From Bacteroidota bacterium (GTDB lineage Bacteria > Bacteroidota > Bacteroidia > Chitinophagales > Chitinophagaceae): a DNA stretch of 5,042 bases. Each line of letters begins with the position of its first letter. Within the stretch, counting starts at the first letter, position 1. Position numbers and translations under genes: made by a program. The notes below the pieces were generated by a model that saw nothing but the letters and a program-made list of their open reading frames with translations, was not told the origin of the DNA and searched no databases. The DNA lies in the NCBI GenBank assembly GCA_947441205.1, contig CANETM010000129.1:1-5042 (forward strand), written 5' to 3'. Of the stretch, positions 1 to 5,042 are shown one piece after another.

Positions 1-102
1 ATCAAGTACATTTTGGTCTACAATTCCTTTTTCTTTTAATTCTTCAACTAATCGCTCTCTGAGCTTTTTATGTAAATACCTATCCTCTAAAGTTGGCGTC
101 AT
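1..102 (-). CDS. pcm: Protein-L-isoaspartate O-methyltransferase, N-terminal part (cut by window edge)
   Basis: Thirty-four codons are open from an ATG at 102 down to the window edge with no stop. The peptide begins MTPTLEDRYLHKKLRERLVE and continues with ELKEKGIVDQNVLD. This pattern of an R/H-rich start, then L-R-x-x-LV-x-x-L-K-x-KGI and a 'D-x-x-VL' segment, is the usual N-terminus of bacterial protein-L-isoaspartate(D-aspartate) O-methyltransferase. That cytoplasmic enzyme uses S-adenosylmethionine to methylate isoaspartyl residues in aged proteins so that they can be repaired. The SAM-binding motifs lie outside the window, so the call rests on the N-terminus only. The start lies 7 bp after the stop of the phosphomutase gene on the same strand, so the two are probably co-transcribed with this gene second. 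The open frame itself is clear; the family assignment is from recognition. Confidence 0.72.
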   Translation of the reverse strand, partial: MTPTLEDRYLHKKLRERLVEELKEKGIVDQNVLD

Positions 103-109
103 AGCTTAA

Positions 110-1837
110 TTAGTTTAATTGCATGTCCGATATAATGCCGTCAATTTTCTTAGTTAATAAGGCATATACTTCATCAAATGCATTTATATTTTCTAATTGC
201 GTATTTACACTAAAATAAAATTTTATTTTAGGTTCCGTTCCACTTGGCCTTGCCGAAATTTTACTTCCATCTTCAGTTATAAATTGTAACACATTACTTT
301 TCGGCAAATTGATTTTCCAGTTTTCGCCTGTCAATAAATTAGTTCCTTTTTGTAATTCATAATCCAACAAGGTAGCTACTTTTGATCCATTAATGCTTTT
401 TGGAGGTGCTTGTCTATAACTTTCCATCATGTTGGCAATTTCTTGCTGACCGTTCATGCCTTTTTTAGTTATGCTAATTAAGTTTTCATAATAGAAACCA
501 TATTGTACATAAAGTTCAATCATTTTATCAAACAATGTCCTGCCTTTACTTTTTTCATAAGCAGCCATCTCACATAATAATGCAACGGCACTCACTGCGT
601 CCTTATCTCTAATTTGGTCACCTATCATTAATCCAAAACTTTCCTCGCCGCCAATTACATAATTTTCTTTACCCTCTTTTTCTTTAATTAATTCAGCAAT
701 CCATTTAAAGCCAGTTAATACATTATAACAAGCAACCTTATTTTGCTTTGCTACTTCATTAATCATTTCAGATGTTACAATAGTTGTAATAACCATATCA
801 TTTGCATTTGCCACTCCCTTTGCTCTTCTTGCCTCCATTAAATATGCAAATGCCAACACTGCAGTTTGGTTACCATTCATTAACACCCACTCACCTTTGT
901 GATTCTTAACCCCAACTCCTACTCGATCAGCGTCAGGGTCCGTACCTAATAAAATATCGGCATCCAATTCTTTTGCTTTTTTTAGACCAATGCTCATTGT
1001 CTCGCTTTCTTCAGGATTTGGGTAATTCACTGTTGGAAAATTCCCATCAGGAATGGACTGCTCTTCAACAATATGAACATTTTTAAAACCAAATGCTGAT
1101 AATACTTTTGGCACCATTGTAATACCCGTTCCATGAATTGGCGTATATACAATTTTCAAATCCTTTTGTTGCTCAATGATTTCAGGATAAACACTTAGTG
1201 ATTTAACCATTTTAATGTATTTGTCATCCATTTCCGAGCCTAATAATTGAATATTAGCTTCTCCTCCAGTCCATTTAACATCATCAACTGACTGAATTGC
1301 CTCTACTTCAGTTATCACATTTTTATCATGAGGGGGCACCAATTGACCACCATCATTCCAATATGCTTTATAGCCATTATACTCTTTAGGATTGTGCGAA
1401 GCTGTGCAAACAACACCTGCTTTACAGTTTAAATTTCTGATGGCAAAACTCAACTCAGGAGTCGGTCTTAAAGCTTCAAATAAGTATACACTAAAACCAT
1501 TTGCAGCAAATACCTGCGCTGTTGTTTCAGCAAAAAACCTTGAATTATTTCTGCTATCATGTGCAATGGCTACGCTAATTTTTTCACCAGGGTATGCTTT
1601 TAGTAAATAATTTGAAAATCCTTGGGTAGCCATTCCAATGGTATATTTATTTATTCTGTTGGTGCCTACCCCCATGAGTCCTCTCAATCCGCCAGTACCA
1701 AATTCCAAATTTTTATAAAATGACTCAGCAAGTTCATTTTGATCATTTTCCTGTAATTGTAAAATAGCCTTTTTTGTATTTTCATCATAATTGCCTGCCA
1801 ACCAACTAGCTACTTTTTGTGCTATAACCTCATTCAT
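110..1837 (-). CDS. Phospho-sugar mutase (alpha-D-phosphohexomutase; phosphoglucomutase/phosphomannomutase)
   Basis: This is a complete 575-residue member of the alpha-D-phosphohexomutase superfamily, the usual size for the PgcA/PGM2-like branch. These cytoplasmic enzymes interconvert hexose 1-phosphates and 6-phosphates through a phosphoserine and a bisphosphate intermediate, feeding glycogen, cell-wall and polysaccharide precursors. All four signature sites are present: EFGTGGLRG at residues 45-53; the catalytic loop TASHNP at 145-150, with Ser147 as the phosphoserine; the Mg2+ loop GTDPDADR at 298-305 (Asp300, Asp302, Asp304); and the sugar-binding GGEESFG at 396-402. The phosphate-binding loop RPSGTEPK is at 530-537. 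The frame stays open 50 codons upstream to 1987, but that extension is lysine- and isoleucine-rich and unlike the family. The ATG at 1837 gives the expected MNEVIAQKVASWLAGNYDE start. Whether glucose or mannose phosphate is preferred cannot be read from sequence. It probably heads an operon with pcm. Confidence 0.95.
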   Translation of the reverse strand: MNEVIAQKVASWLAGNYDENTKKAILQLQENDQNELAESFYKNLEFGTGGLRGLMGVGTNRINKYTIGMATQGFSNYLLKAYPGEKISVAIAHDSRNNSRFFAETTAQVFAANGFSVYLFEALRPTPELSFAIRNLNCKAGVVCTASHNPKEYNGYKAYWNDGGQLVPPHDKNVITEVEAIQSVDDVKWTGGEANIQLLGSEMDDKYIKMVKSLSVYPEIIEQQKDLKIVYTPIHGTGITMVPKVLSAFGFKNVHIVEEQSIPDGNFPTVNYPNPEESETMSIGLKKAKELDADILLGTDPDADRVGVGVKNHKGEWVLMNGNQTAVLAFAYLMEARRAKGVANANDMVITTIVTSEMINEVAKQNKVACYNVLTGFKWIAELIKEKEGKENYVIGGEESFGLMIGDQIRDKDAVSAVALLCEMAAYEKSKGRTLFDKMIELYVQYGFYYENLISITKKGMNGQQEIANMMESYRQAPPKSINGSKVATLLDYELQKGTNLLTGENWKINLPKSNVLQFITEDGSKISARPSGTEPKIKFYFSVNTQLENINAFDEVYALLTKKIDGIISDMQLN

Positions 1838-1881
1838 ATCGGAACTATTTAAATAATGTAATAATATACAGCAAATTAAAT

Positions 1882-1906
1882 AAATCCCCTTAAAAATCCC
1901 CTTAAA
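1882..1906. repeat. 12-bp tandem direct repeat in the divergent promoter region
   Basis: Two adjacent exact copies of AATCCCCTTAAA occupy 1883-1894 and 1895-1906, and the match extends one base further left (13 bp, AAATCCCCTTAAA, at 1882-1894 and 1894-1906). On the minus strand they read TTTAAGGGGATT twice. They lie 45-69 bp upstream of the phosphomutase ATG, in the gap between two divergent genes. The runs of C stand out in an otherwise A/T-rich gap. A twelve-base period is close to one helical turn, so a tandem binding site for a regulator is conceivable, but a simple slippage duplication explains it equally well. The repeat is seen directly; any role is inference. Confidence 0.6.
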
Positions 1907-1972
1907 TTTACGAATAGTTTTAAAGCTAAATATTTGAGGATATTTAGTCTGCTTTACTCGGCTTAAAAAGAT

Positions 1973-1980
1973 TAAATTTG
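1973..1980 (+). promoter_or_regulatory. Possible Bacteroidota -7 promoter element (TAAATTTG)
   Basis: TAAATTTG matches the Bacteroidota -7 consensus TAnnTTTG exactly. It faces the Fe-S operon and would place transcription initiation several bases downstream, near 1985-1990. That gives a leader of roughly 20-25 nt before the ATG at 2010 and would put the alternative GTG at 1980 inside the promoter. No convincing TTG/TTTG -33 element sits at the usual spacing upstream; the nearest TTTG, at 1933-1936, is too far away. An eight-base match with two free positions arises easily in AT-rich DNA, so this is only a candidate. Confidence 0.3.
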
Positions 1981-2009
1981 TGTTCACTATTGCATCATTA
2001 ATTCATTTT

Positions 2010-3281
2010 ATGTCAATATTTGCTTCATTATCATTTGTCATAGTTACTGCTTTAGCATTTTTCCTTTTTGGCAAAAAAATATTGTCAATTCGAAAAAATA
2101 TTCTGTTAGGAAAAGATATAGACCTAAGCGACCAACCCGCTAAAAGATGGAAGAATGTTTTTCTGTTAGCCTTTGGACAAAGAAAAATGTTTCGTAATCC
2201 CATAGTTGCTCTATTACATTTAATCGTTTACGTAGGATTTGTAATTATTAATATTGAACTACTAGAAATCATAGTGGATGGTATTACTGGAGGCCACCGC
2301 GTGTTTGCACCTTATTTAGGTATTTGTTATACATACTTAATTAACAGTTTTGAAACTTTAGCTTTATTGGTATTATTAGCATGTGTTGTATTTTTAATAC
2401 GCCGAAATATAATTAAACTAACCCGATTTATAAGCAAGGATTTAGACGGCTGGCCAAGAACAGATGCAAATTTTATTTTAATCATTGAGATCGTATTAAT
2501 GGCTTTGTTTTTGATTATGAACGCGGCAGATCATACAACCGATTTTGTAATTTCATCTCAAATAAAGCCTTTATTAAACGGCTTTTCTGAGGAACAATTA
2601 AGCAACATTGAACATACTGCATGGTGGATTCACATATTGGGTATATATGCTTTTATGAATTACTTGCCCTATTCTAAACACTTACATATTATTTTAGCTT
2701 TTCCCAATGCCTATTATGCTTCCTTAATATCAAAAGGAACAATGCACAATATGACCTCAATTCAAAATGAGGTTTTGTATGCGATGCAACCTGAATTAGC
2801 CCCTACTAATGCAGCTGCACCTGAAAAATTTGGCGCGCGTGATGTAATGGATTTAAGTTGGAAAAATTTAATGGACGCCTATAGCTGCACCGAATGTGGA
2901 CGCTGTAGTACTGCCTGCCCTGCTAATAGCACTGGAAAGTTATTAAGCCCACGTAAAATTATGATGGACACGCGTGATCGATTAGAAGAAGTTGGAAATA
3001 ACATACATAAAAACAAACAATTTAGTGATGATGGGAAATCACTTTTACATGACTATATTACCGTTGAAGAATTAAGGGCATGTACTACTTGTAACGCATG
3101 TGTCGAAGAATGCCCCGTAAGTATTTCGCCAATGGATATTATTGTTGAGCTTCGGCGCTCATTAGTAATGGAAGAAAGTAATGCACCAGCAGAATGGAAT
3201 GGCATGTTTAGCAATATTGAAAATAATTTTGCACCTTGGAAATTTGCTCCTGATGATAGAGATGCATGGACAAATCAATAA
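2010..3281 (+). CDS. Membrane-anchored 4Fe-4S dicluster oxidoreductase subunit (HdrD/EMO-like N-terminal half)
   Basis: This 423-residue protein has an N-terminal membrane domain and a C-terminal ferredoxin-like domain. Hydrophobic helices lie near residues 2-21, 64-88, 104-131, 154-174 and 204-222, with a further hydrophobic stretch at about 226-238. Histidines in or beside them (His70, His202, His208, His224, His226) could bind b-type haem as in NarI-like proteins. The cytoplasmic part carries two complete 4Fe-4S motifs, CTECGRCSTACP (Cys293, 296, 299, 303) and CTTCNACVEECP (Cys358, 361, 364, 368). It lacks the CCG domains that would complete an HdrD/GlpC-type enzyme; the next gene, 80 bp downstream, supplies them. 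The pair probably passes electrons between a soluble donor and the menaquinone pool, which is inferred. I chose ATG 2010 because the membrane segment then begins as in homologues I remember. An in-frame GTG at 1980 would add ten residues. Neither start has a clear Shine-Dalgarno sequence. Confidence 0.87.
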   Translation: MSIFASLSFVIVTALAFFLFGKKILSIRKNILLGKDIDLSDQPAKRWKNVFLLAFGQRKMFRNPIVALLHLIVYVGFVIINIELLEIIVDGITGGHRVFAPYLGICYTYLINSFETLALLVLLACVVFLIRRNIIKLTRFISKDLDGWPRTDANFILIIEIVLMALFLIMNAADHTTDFVISSQIKPLLNGFSEEQLSNIEHTAWWIHILGIYAFMNYLPYSKHLHIILAFPNAYYASLISKGTMHNMTSIQNEVLYAMQPELAPTNAAAPEKFGARDVMDLSWKNLMDAYSCTECGRCSTACPANSTGKLLSPRKIMMDTRDRLEEVGNNIHKNKQFSDDGKSLLHDYITVEELRACTTCNACVEECPVSISPMDIIVELRRSLVMEESNAPAEWNGMFSNIENNFAPWKFAPDDRDAWTNQ

Positions 3282-3361
3282 TACAAAAGGGGCAAATTAA
3301 GAGAACAAAAATAATAAATAAAGTAGGTTAGCATAAAATAGTGTACTAAAACTAAGAACGT

Positions 3362-4141
3362 ATGAAAGTAAGCACAATGGCAGAGTTCATGGCAAAGGGT
3401 GAAAAACCTGAAGTGTTATTTTGGGTAGGCTGCGCTGGAAGTTTTGATCAGAGAGCCCAAAAAATAACAAAAGCATTTGCTACCATTTTAGATAAAGCGG
3501 GCGTAAAATTTGCAATTTTAGGTAAAGAGGAGGCTTGCACGGGTGATCCAGCTCGACGCGCAGGAAATGAATTCATGTTTCAAATGATGGCCTACCAAAA
3601 TATTCAAATATTAAATGGTTATGAGATTAAGAAAATTGTAACTACTTGTCCTCATTGTTTTAATACCTTAAAAAATGAATACCCCGTATTAGGCGGTGTA
3701 TATGATGTGATTCATCACACAACTTTTTTACAAGAACTAATTGAGCAAGGGAAAATTAAATTTACCGATAGCAATGAATGGAAAGGCAAAACTATTACCT
3801 ACCATGATAGCTGTTACTTAGGTAGGGCTAATGAAATATATGAGGCACCTCGAAAAGTATTGGAAAGTTTGGATATGGAACTCCGCGAAATGAAACGATG
3901 CAAATCAAAGGGTTTGTGTTGTGGTGCAGGAGGAGCACAAATGTTTAAGGAAGAAGAAAAAGGCGAGAGAAGAATAAATACAGAACGCGCCGATGAAGCC
4001 ATTGAAACTAAATCTGATTTTGTTGCAAGTGCTTGTCCATTTTGCAATACCATGTTGACCGACGGAATTAAAAATAGAGATGAAGAAGTTGCTGTCGAAG
4101 TTTTAGACATTGCAGAAATTATTGCAAAGGCTGTACAATAA
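3362..4141 (+). CDS. CCG-domain (Fe-S)-binding protein, HdrD/GlpC-like C-terminal half
   Basis: This 259-residue soluble protein is built of two cysteine-rich (CCG, formerly DUF224) modules. The first runs from WVGCAGSFD (Cys24) through ACTGDPARR (Cys59) to CPHC (Cys96, Cys99). The second runs from HDSCYLGR (Cys151) through LCCGAGG (Cys186, Cys187) to CPFC (Cys225, Cys228). In heterodisulfide reductase such modules hold noncubane 4Fe-4S clusters. Here only the second has the full Cys-Cys-Gly core; the first reads Cys-Thr-Gly, which I recall as normal for this branch. There is no signal peptide or membrane helix, so it should sit on the cytoplasmic face, docked to the product of the preceding gene. 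Annotated relatives are called '(Fe-S)-binding protein' or heterodisulfide reductase-related. Electron transfer to or from the quinone pool, possibly with electron-transfer flavoprotein as partner, is inferred. The N-terminal MKVSTMAEFMAKGE matches the usual family start and supports ATG 3362. Confidence 0.9.
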   Translation: MKVSTMAEFMAKGEKPEVLFWVGCAGSFDQRAQKITKAFATILDKAGVKFAILGKEEACTGDPARRAGNEFMFQMMAYQNIQILNGYEIKKIVTTCPHCFNTLKNEYPVLGGVYDVIHHTTFLQELIEQGKIKFTDSNEWKGKTITYHDSCYLGRANEIYEAPRKVLESLDMELREMKRCKSKGLCCGAGGAQMFKEEEKGERRINTERADEAIETKSDFVASACPFCNTMLTDGIKNRDEEVAVEVLDIAEIIAKAVQ

Positions 4142-4152
4142 ATTTAAAAAAA

Positions 4153-4200
4153 ATATACTTTGCATAGTCACAGCCTTACTAGCAATCATTTAAAGTATAT
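4153..4200. repeat. 9-bp perfect inverted repeat with a 30-nt spacer
   Basis: ATATACTTT at 4153-4161 and AAAGTATAT at 4192-4200 are exact reverse complements, separated by 30 bases, in the 98-bp gap between the CCG-domain gene and the next gene. As RNA this would be a weak stem (one G-C pair) with a long loop. No run of T follows the right arm, so it does not look like an intrinsic terminator. It could be a spaced operator, an mRNA structure or chance in AT-rich DNA. Confidence 0.3.
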
Positions 4201-4239
4201 CAAATCATAAAAATAAAATTTAAACTAATTTTAAAAATA

Positions 4240-4743
4240 ATGACTGTAGAATTATCAAACATATTGCCTTCCAATTTTCATCCTCAATCAAAATTGTGGA
4301 TTTATCAAGCAAACCGAACATTTACAATGGATGAAATTTTCAAAATTGAAGATTTACTAGAAAATTTTACTGCTATCTGGAAAAGCCACGGCGATCCAGT
4401 TAAAGGGTTTGGTACCGCTTTATATGGTCAGTTCATAATTTTAATGGCAGATGAATCGTATACGACAGTTGGAGGATGTAGCACTGATAGTTCGGTTCAT
4501 GTTATTAAGGAAATTGAAAAAATGACAGGCGTACAAATGTTTAATAGAGAATTACTTGCATTTTGGGTTAAAGGAAAAGTACAAACCATACCAATGGCCC
4601 AAGTAGCATATGCATTAGAAAATGGAATACTGCAAAAAGATACTTTGTATTTTAATAATTTAGTTGCCAATAAAGCCGAGATGGAAAGCAAATGGTTGCA
4701 ACCTATTAGTGAAAGCTGGTTAGGAAAAAAATACCTTAAATAA
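4240..4743 (+). CDS. Conserved Bacteroidota protein of unknown function (often mislabelled 'ABC transporter ATPase')
   Basis: This complete 167-residue protein resembles a small family, widespread in Bacteroidota, that databases often call 'ABC transporter ATPase'. That name is not supported here: there is no Walker A P-loop (GxxxxGKS/T), no LSGGQ signature and no Walker B motif, and the protein is too short for an ABC ATPase. It has no signal peptide or membrane helix, so it is probably cytoplasmic. Segments that look conserved against remembered homologues are KLWIYQANR (residues 19-27), a central GGCSTDSSVHVI (78-89, with Cys80, the protein's only cysteine), FNNLV (138-142) and a C-terminal ESWLGKKYL. 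Its function is not known to me. It starts 98 bp after the CCG-domain gene and ends 11 bp before a YffB-like gene, so it probably shares a transcript with the latter. The ATG at 4240 follows an A-rich leader; the next in-frame ATG (Met30) would remove the WIYQANR segment. Confidence 0.85.
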   Translation: MTVELSNILPSNFHPQSKLWIYQANRTFTMDEIFKIEDLLENFTAIWKSHGDPVKGFGTALYGQFIILMADESYTTVGGCSTDSSVHVIKEIEKMTGVQMFNRELLAFWVKGKVQTIPMAQVAYALENGILQKDTLYFNNLVANKAEMESKWLQPISESWLGKKYLK

Positions 4744-4754
4744 TATATTTCAAC

Positions 4755-5042
4755 ATGAAAACTGTTTACGCAATACCTAACTGCAATACTGTTAAAAAAG
4801 CTCTTGATTGGCTGAAGGCCAATAAAGTGACTTTTGAATTTCATGATTATAAAAAGAAAGGAATAACGGCAATTCAATTAACATCATGGTCCAAGCAAAT
4901 AGGCTGGGAATCGCTTATTAACAAGAAGGGTGCAACTTGGAGACAACTACCTAAAGAAATACAAGAAAGTATTACTTCGCAAAAAGCAGCAATAAATTTA
5001 ATGATAGAAAAGACCTCCATTATTCGACGCCCATTAATTGAG
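4755..5042 (+). CDS. YffB/Spx/ArsC-family thioredoxin-fold protein, N-terminal part (cut by window edge)
   Basis: Ninety-six codons are open from ATG 4755 to the window edge. The product belongs to the ArsC/Spx thioredoxin-fold family and is closest in pattern to E. coli YffB. It shows IPNCNTVKKALDWL at residues 7-20, FHDYKKKG at 29-36, a GWESLINKKGATWRQL segment at 50-65, and IIRRPLIE at 89-96, where the window stops. The family is usually about 115-120 residues, so some 20 are missing. Cys10 occupies the position of the catalytic cysteine of arsenate reductase and the first Cys of the Spx redox switch, but it is followed by N-T-V, so there is no CxxC. Real arsenate reductases of this fold carry a distinctive set of arginines that cannot be confirmed here, and the YffB-like WRQL and RRPL pattern argues for a thiol-dependent or glutathione-related role instead. 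Such proteins are often labelled 'Spx/MgsR family regulator' or 'arsenate reductase'; neither function should be assumed. It lies 11 bp downstream of the previous gene. Confidence 0.87.
   Translation, partial: MKTVYAIPNCNTVKKALDWLKANKVTFEFHDYKKKGITAIQLTSWSKQIGWESLINKKGATWRQLPKEIQESITSQKAAINLMIEKTSIIRRPLIE

Noticed and set aside
1392..1610. 72-codon plus-strand open frame inside the phosphomutase gene
   Set aside because: It is antisense to the conserved catalytic-serine region and its translation resembles nothing; it is a shadow of the real gene.
1838..1987. A 50-codon upstream extension of the phosphomutase frame
   Set aside because: The extra residues are lysine- and isoleucine-rich, unlike any mutase N-terminus, and would run through the tandem repeat and the start of the divergent gene. 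The internal ATG at 1837 gives the normal family start.
2003..2203. 66-codon minus-strand open frame inside the membrane Fe-S gene
   Set aside because: It lies fully antisense to the N-terminal membrane segments of a recognisable gene and shows no protein-like features.
3282..3361. A separate promoter or small gene in the 80-bp gap between the two Fe-S genes
   Set aside because: I found no TAnnTTTG element, no strong hairpin and no meaningful open frame; the genes most likely share a transcript.
3814..4110. 98-codon minus-strand open frame inside the CCG-domain gene
   Set aside because: It is antisense to the conserved second CCG module; its serine-rich translation is typical of a reverse-strand shadow.
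4153..4215. Intrinsic terminator after the CCG-domain gene
   Set aside because: The stem is almost all A-T pairs, the loop is 30 nt and the right arm is followed by CAAATCATAAAAAT, not a T-run.
4497..4877. 126-codon minus-strand open frame across the unknown gene and the YffB-like gene
   Set aside because: It overlaps two well-supported plus-strand genes and its translation has no family resemblance.
4755..5042. A true arsenate reductase (ArsC)
   Set aside because: The fold and Cys10 fit, but the surrounding pattern (CNTVKKALDWL, GATWRQL, RRPL) is that of YffB, and no arsenic-resistance genes are nearby.

Overview
This is an AT-rich stretch of bacterial chromosome, densely packed with genes. 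It almost certainly comes from the Bacteroidota. Several translated proteins read like that phylum's versions of their families: the phospho-sugar mutase, the paired Fe-S proteins, and a small conserved protein usually mislabelled 'ABC transporter ATPase'. Shine-Dalgarno sequences are essentially absent and A/T-rich leaders precede the start codons, which also fits. A Chitinophagales or Sphingobacteriales relative is possible, but the sequence alone does not settle the order.

Layout. On the minus strand (1-1837) a phosphohexomutase gene is followed after 7 bp by the first 34 codons of a gene that looks like protein-L-isoaspartate O-methyltransferase (pcm), cut by the left edge. A divergent intergenic region of about 170 bp (1838-2009) holds a 12-bp tandem repeat and a possible Bacteroidota -7 promoter element. 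On the plus strand (2010-5042) there are four genes. The first is a membrane protein with two 4Fe-4S motifs. The second is a soluble cysteine-rich (CCG-domain) Fe-S protein. The third is a conserved protein of unknown function. The fourth is a YffB/Spx/ArsC-family thioredoxin-fold protein, cut by the right edge. There is no stretch of 300 bases without a gene, and I found no RNA gene, mobile element or CRISPR array.

How the genes fit together. The two Fe-S genes look like the two halves of one redox enzyme of the HdrD/GlpC type. The membrane protein would supply possible haem-binding helices and a ferredoxin-like relay, and the CCG protein a likely noncubane-type Fe-S site. Joined end to end they resemble the single-chain membrane-bound electron-transfer-flavoprotein:menaquinone oxidoreductases (EMO) described in other bacteria. 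Electron transfer between a soluble donor and the quinone pool is therefore the best guess, but it is an inference. The mutase serves sugar-phosphate metabolism and pcm serves protein repair. They share a strand and probably a transcript, not a pathway.

The window is mostly ordinary core genome. The points most worth a second look are the split EMO-like module, the unknown protein linked to it and to the YffB homologue, and the tandem repeat in the divergent promoter region.
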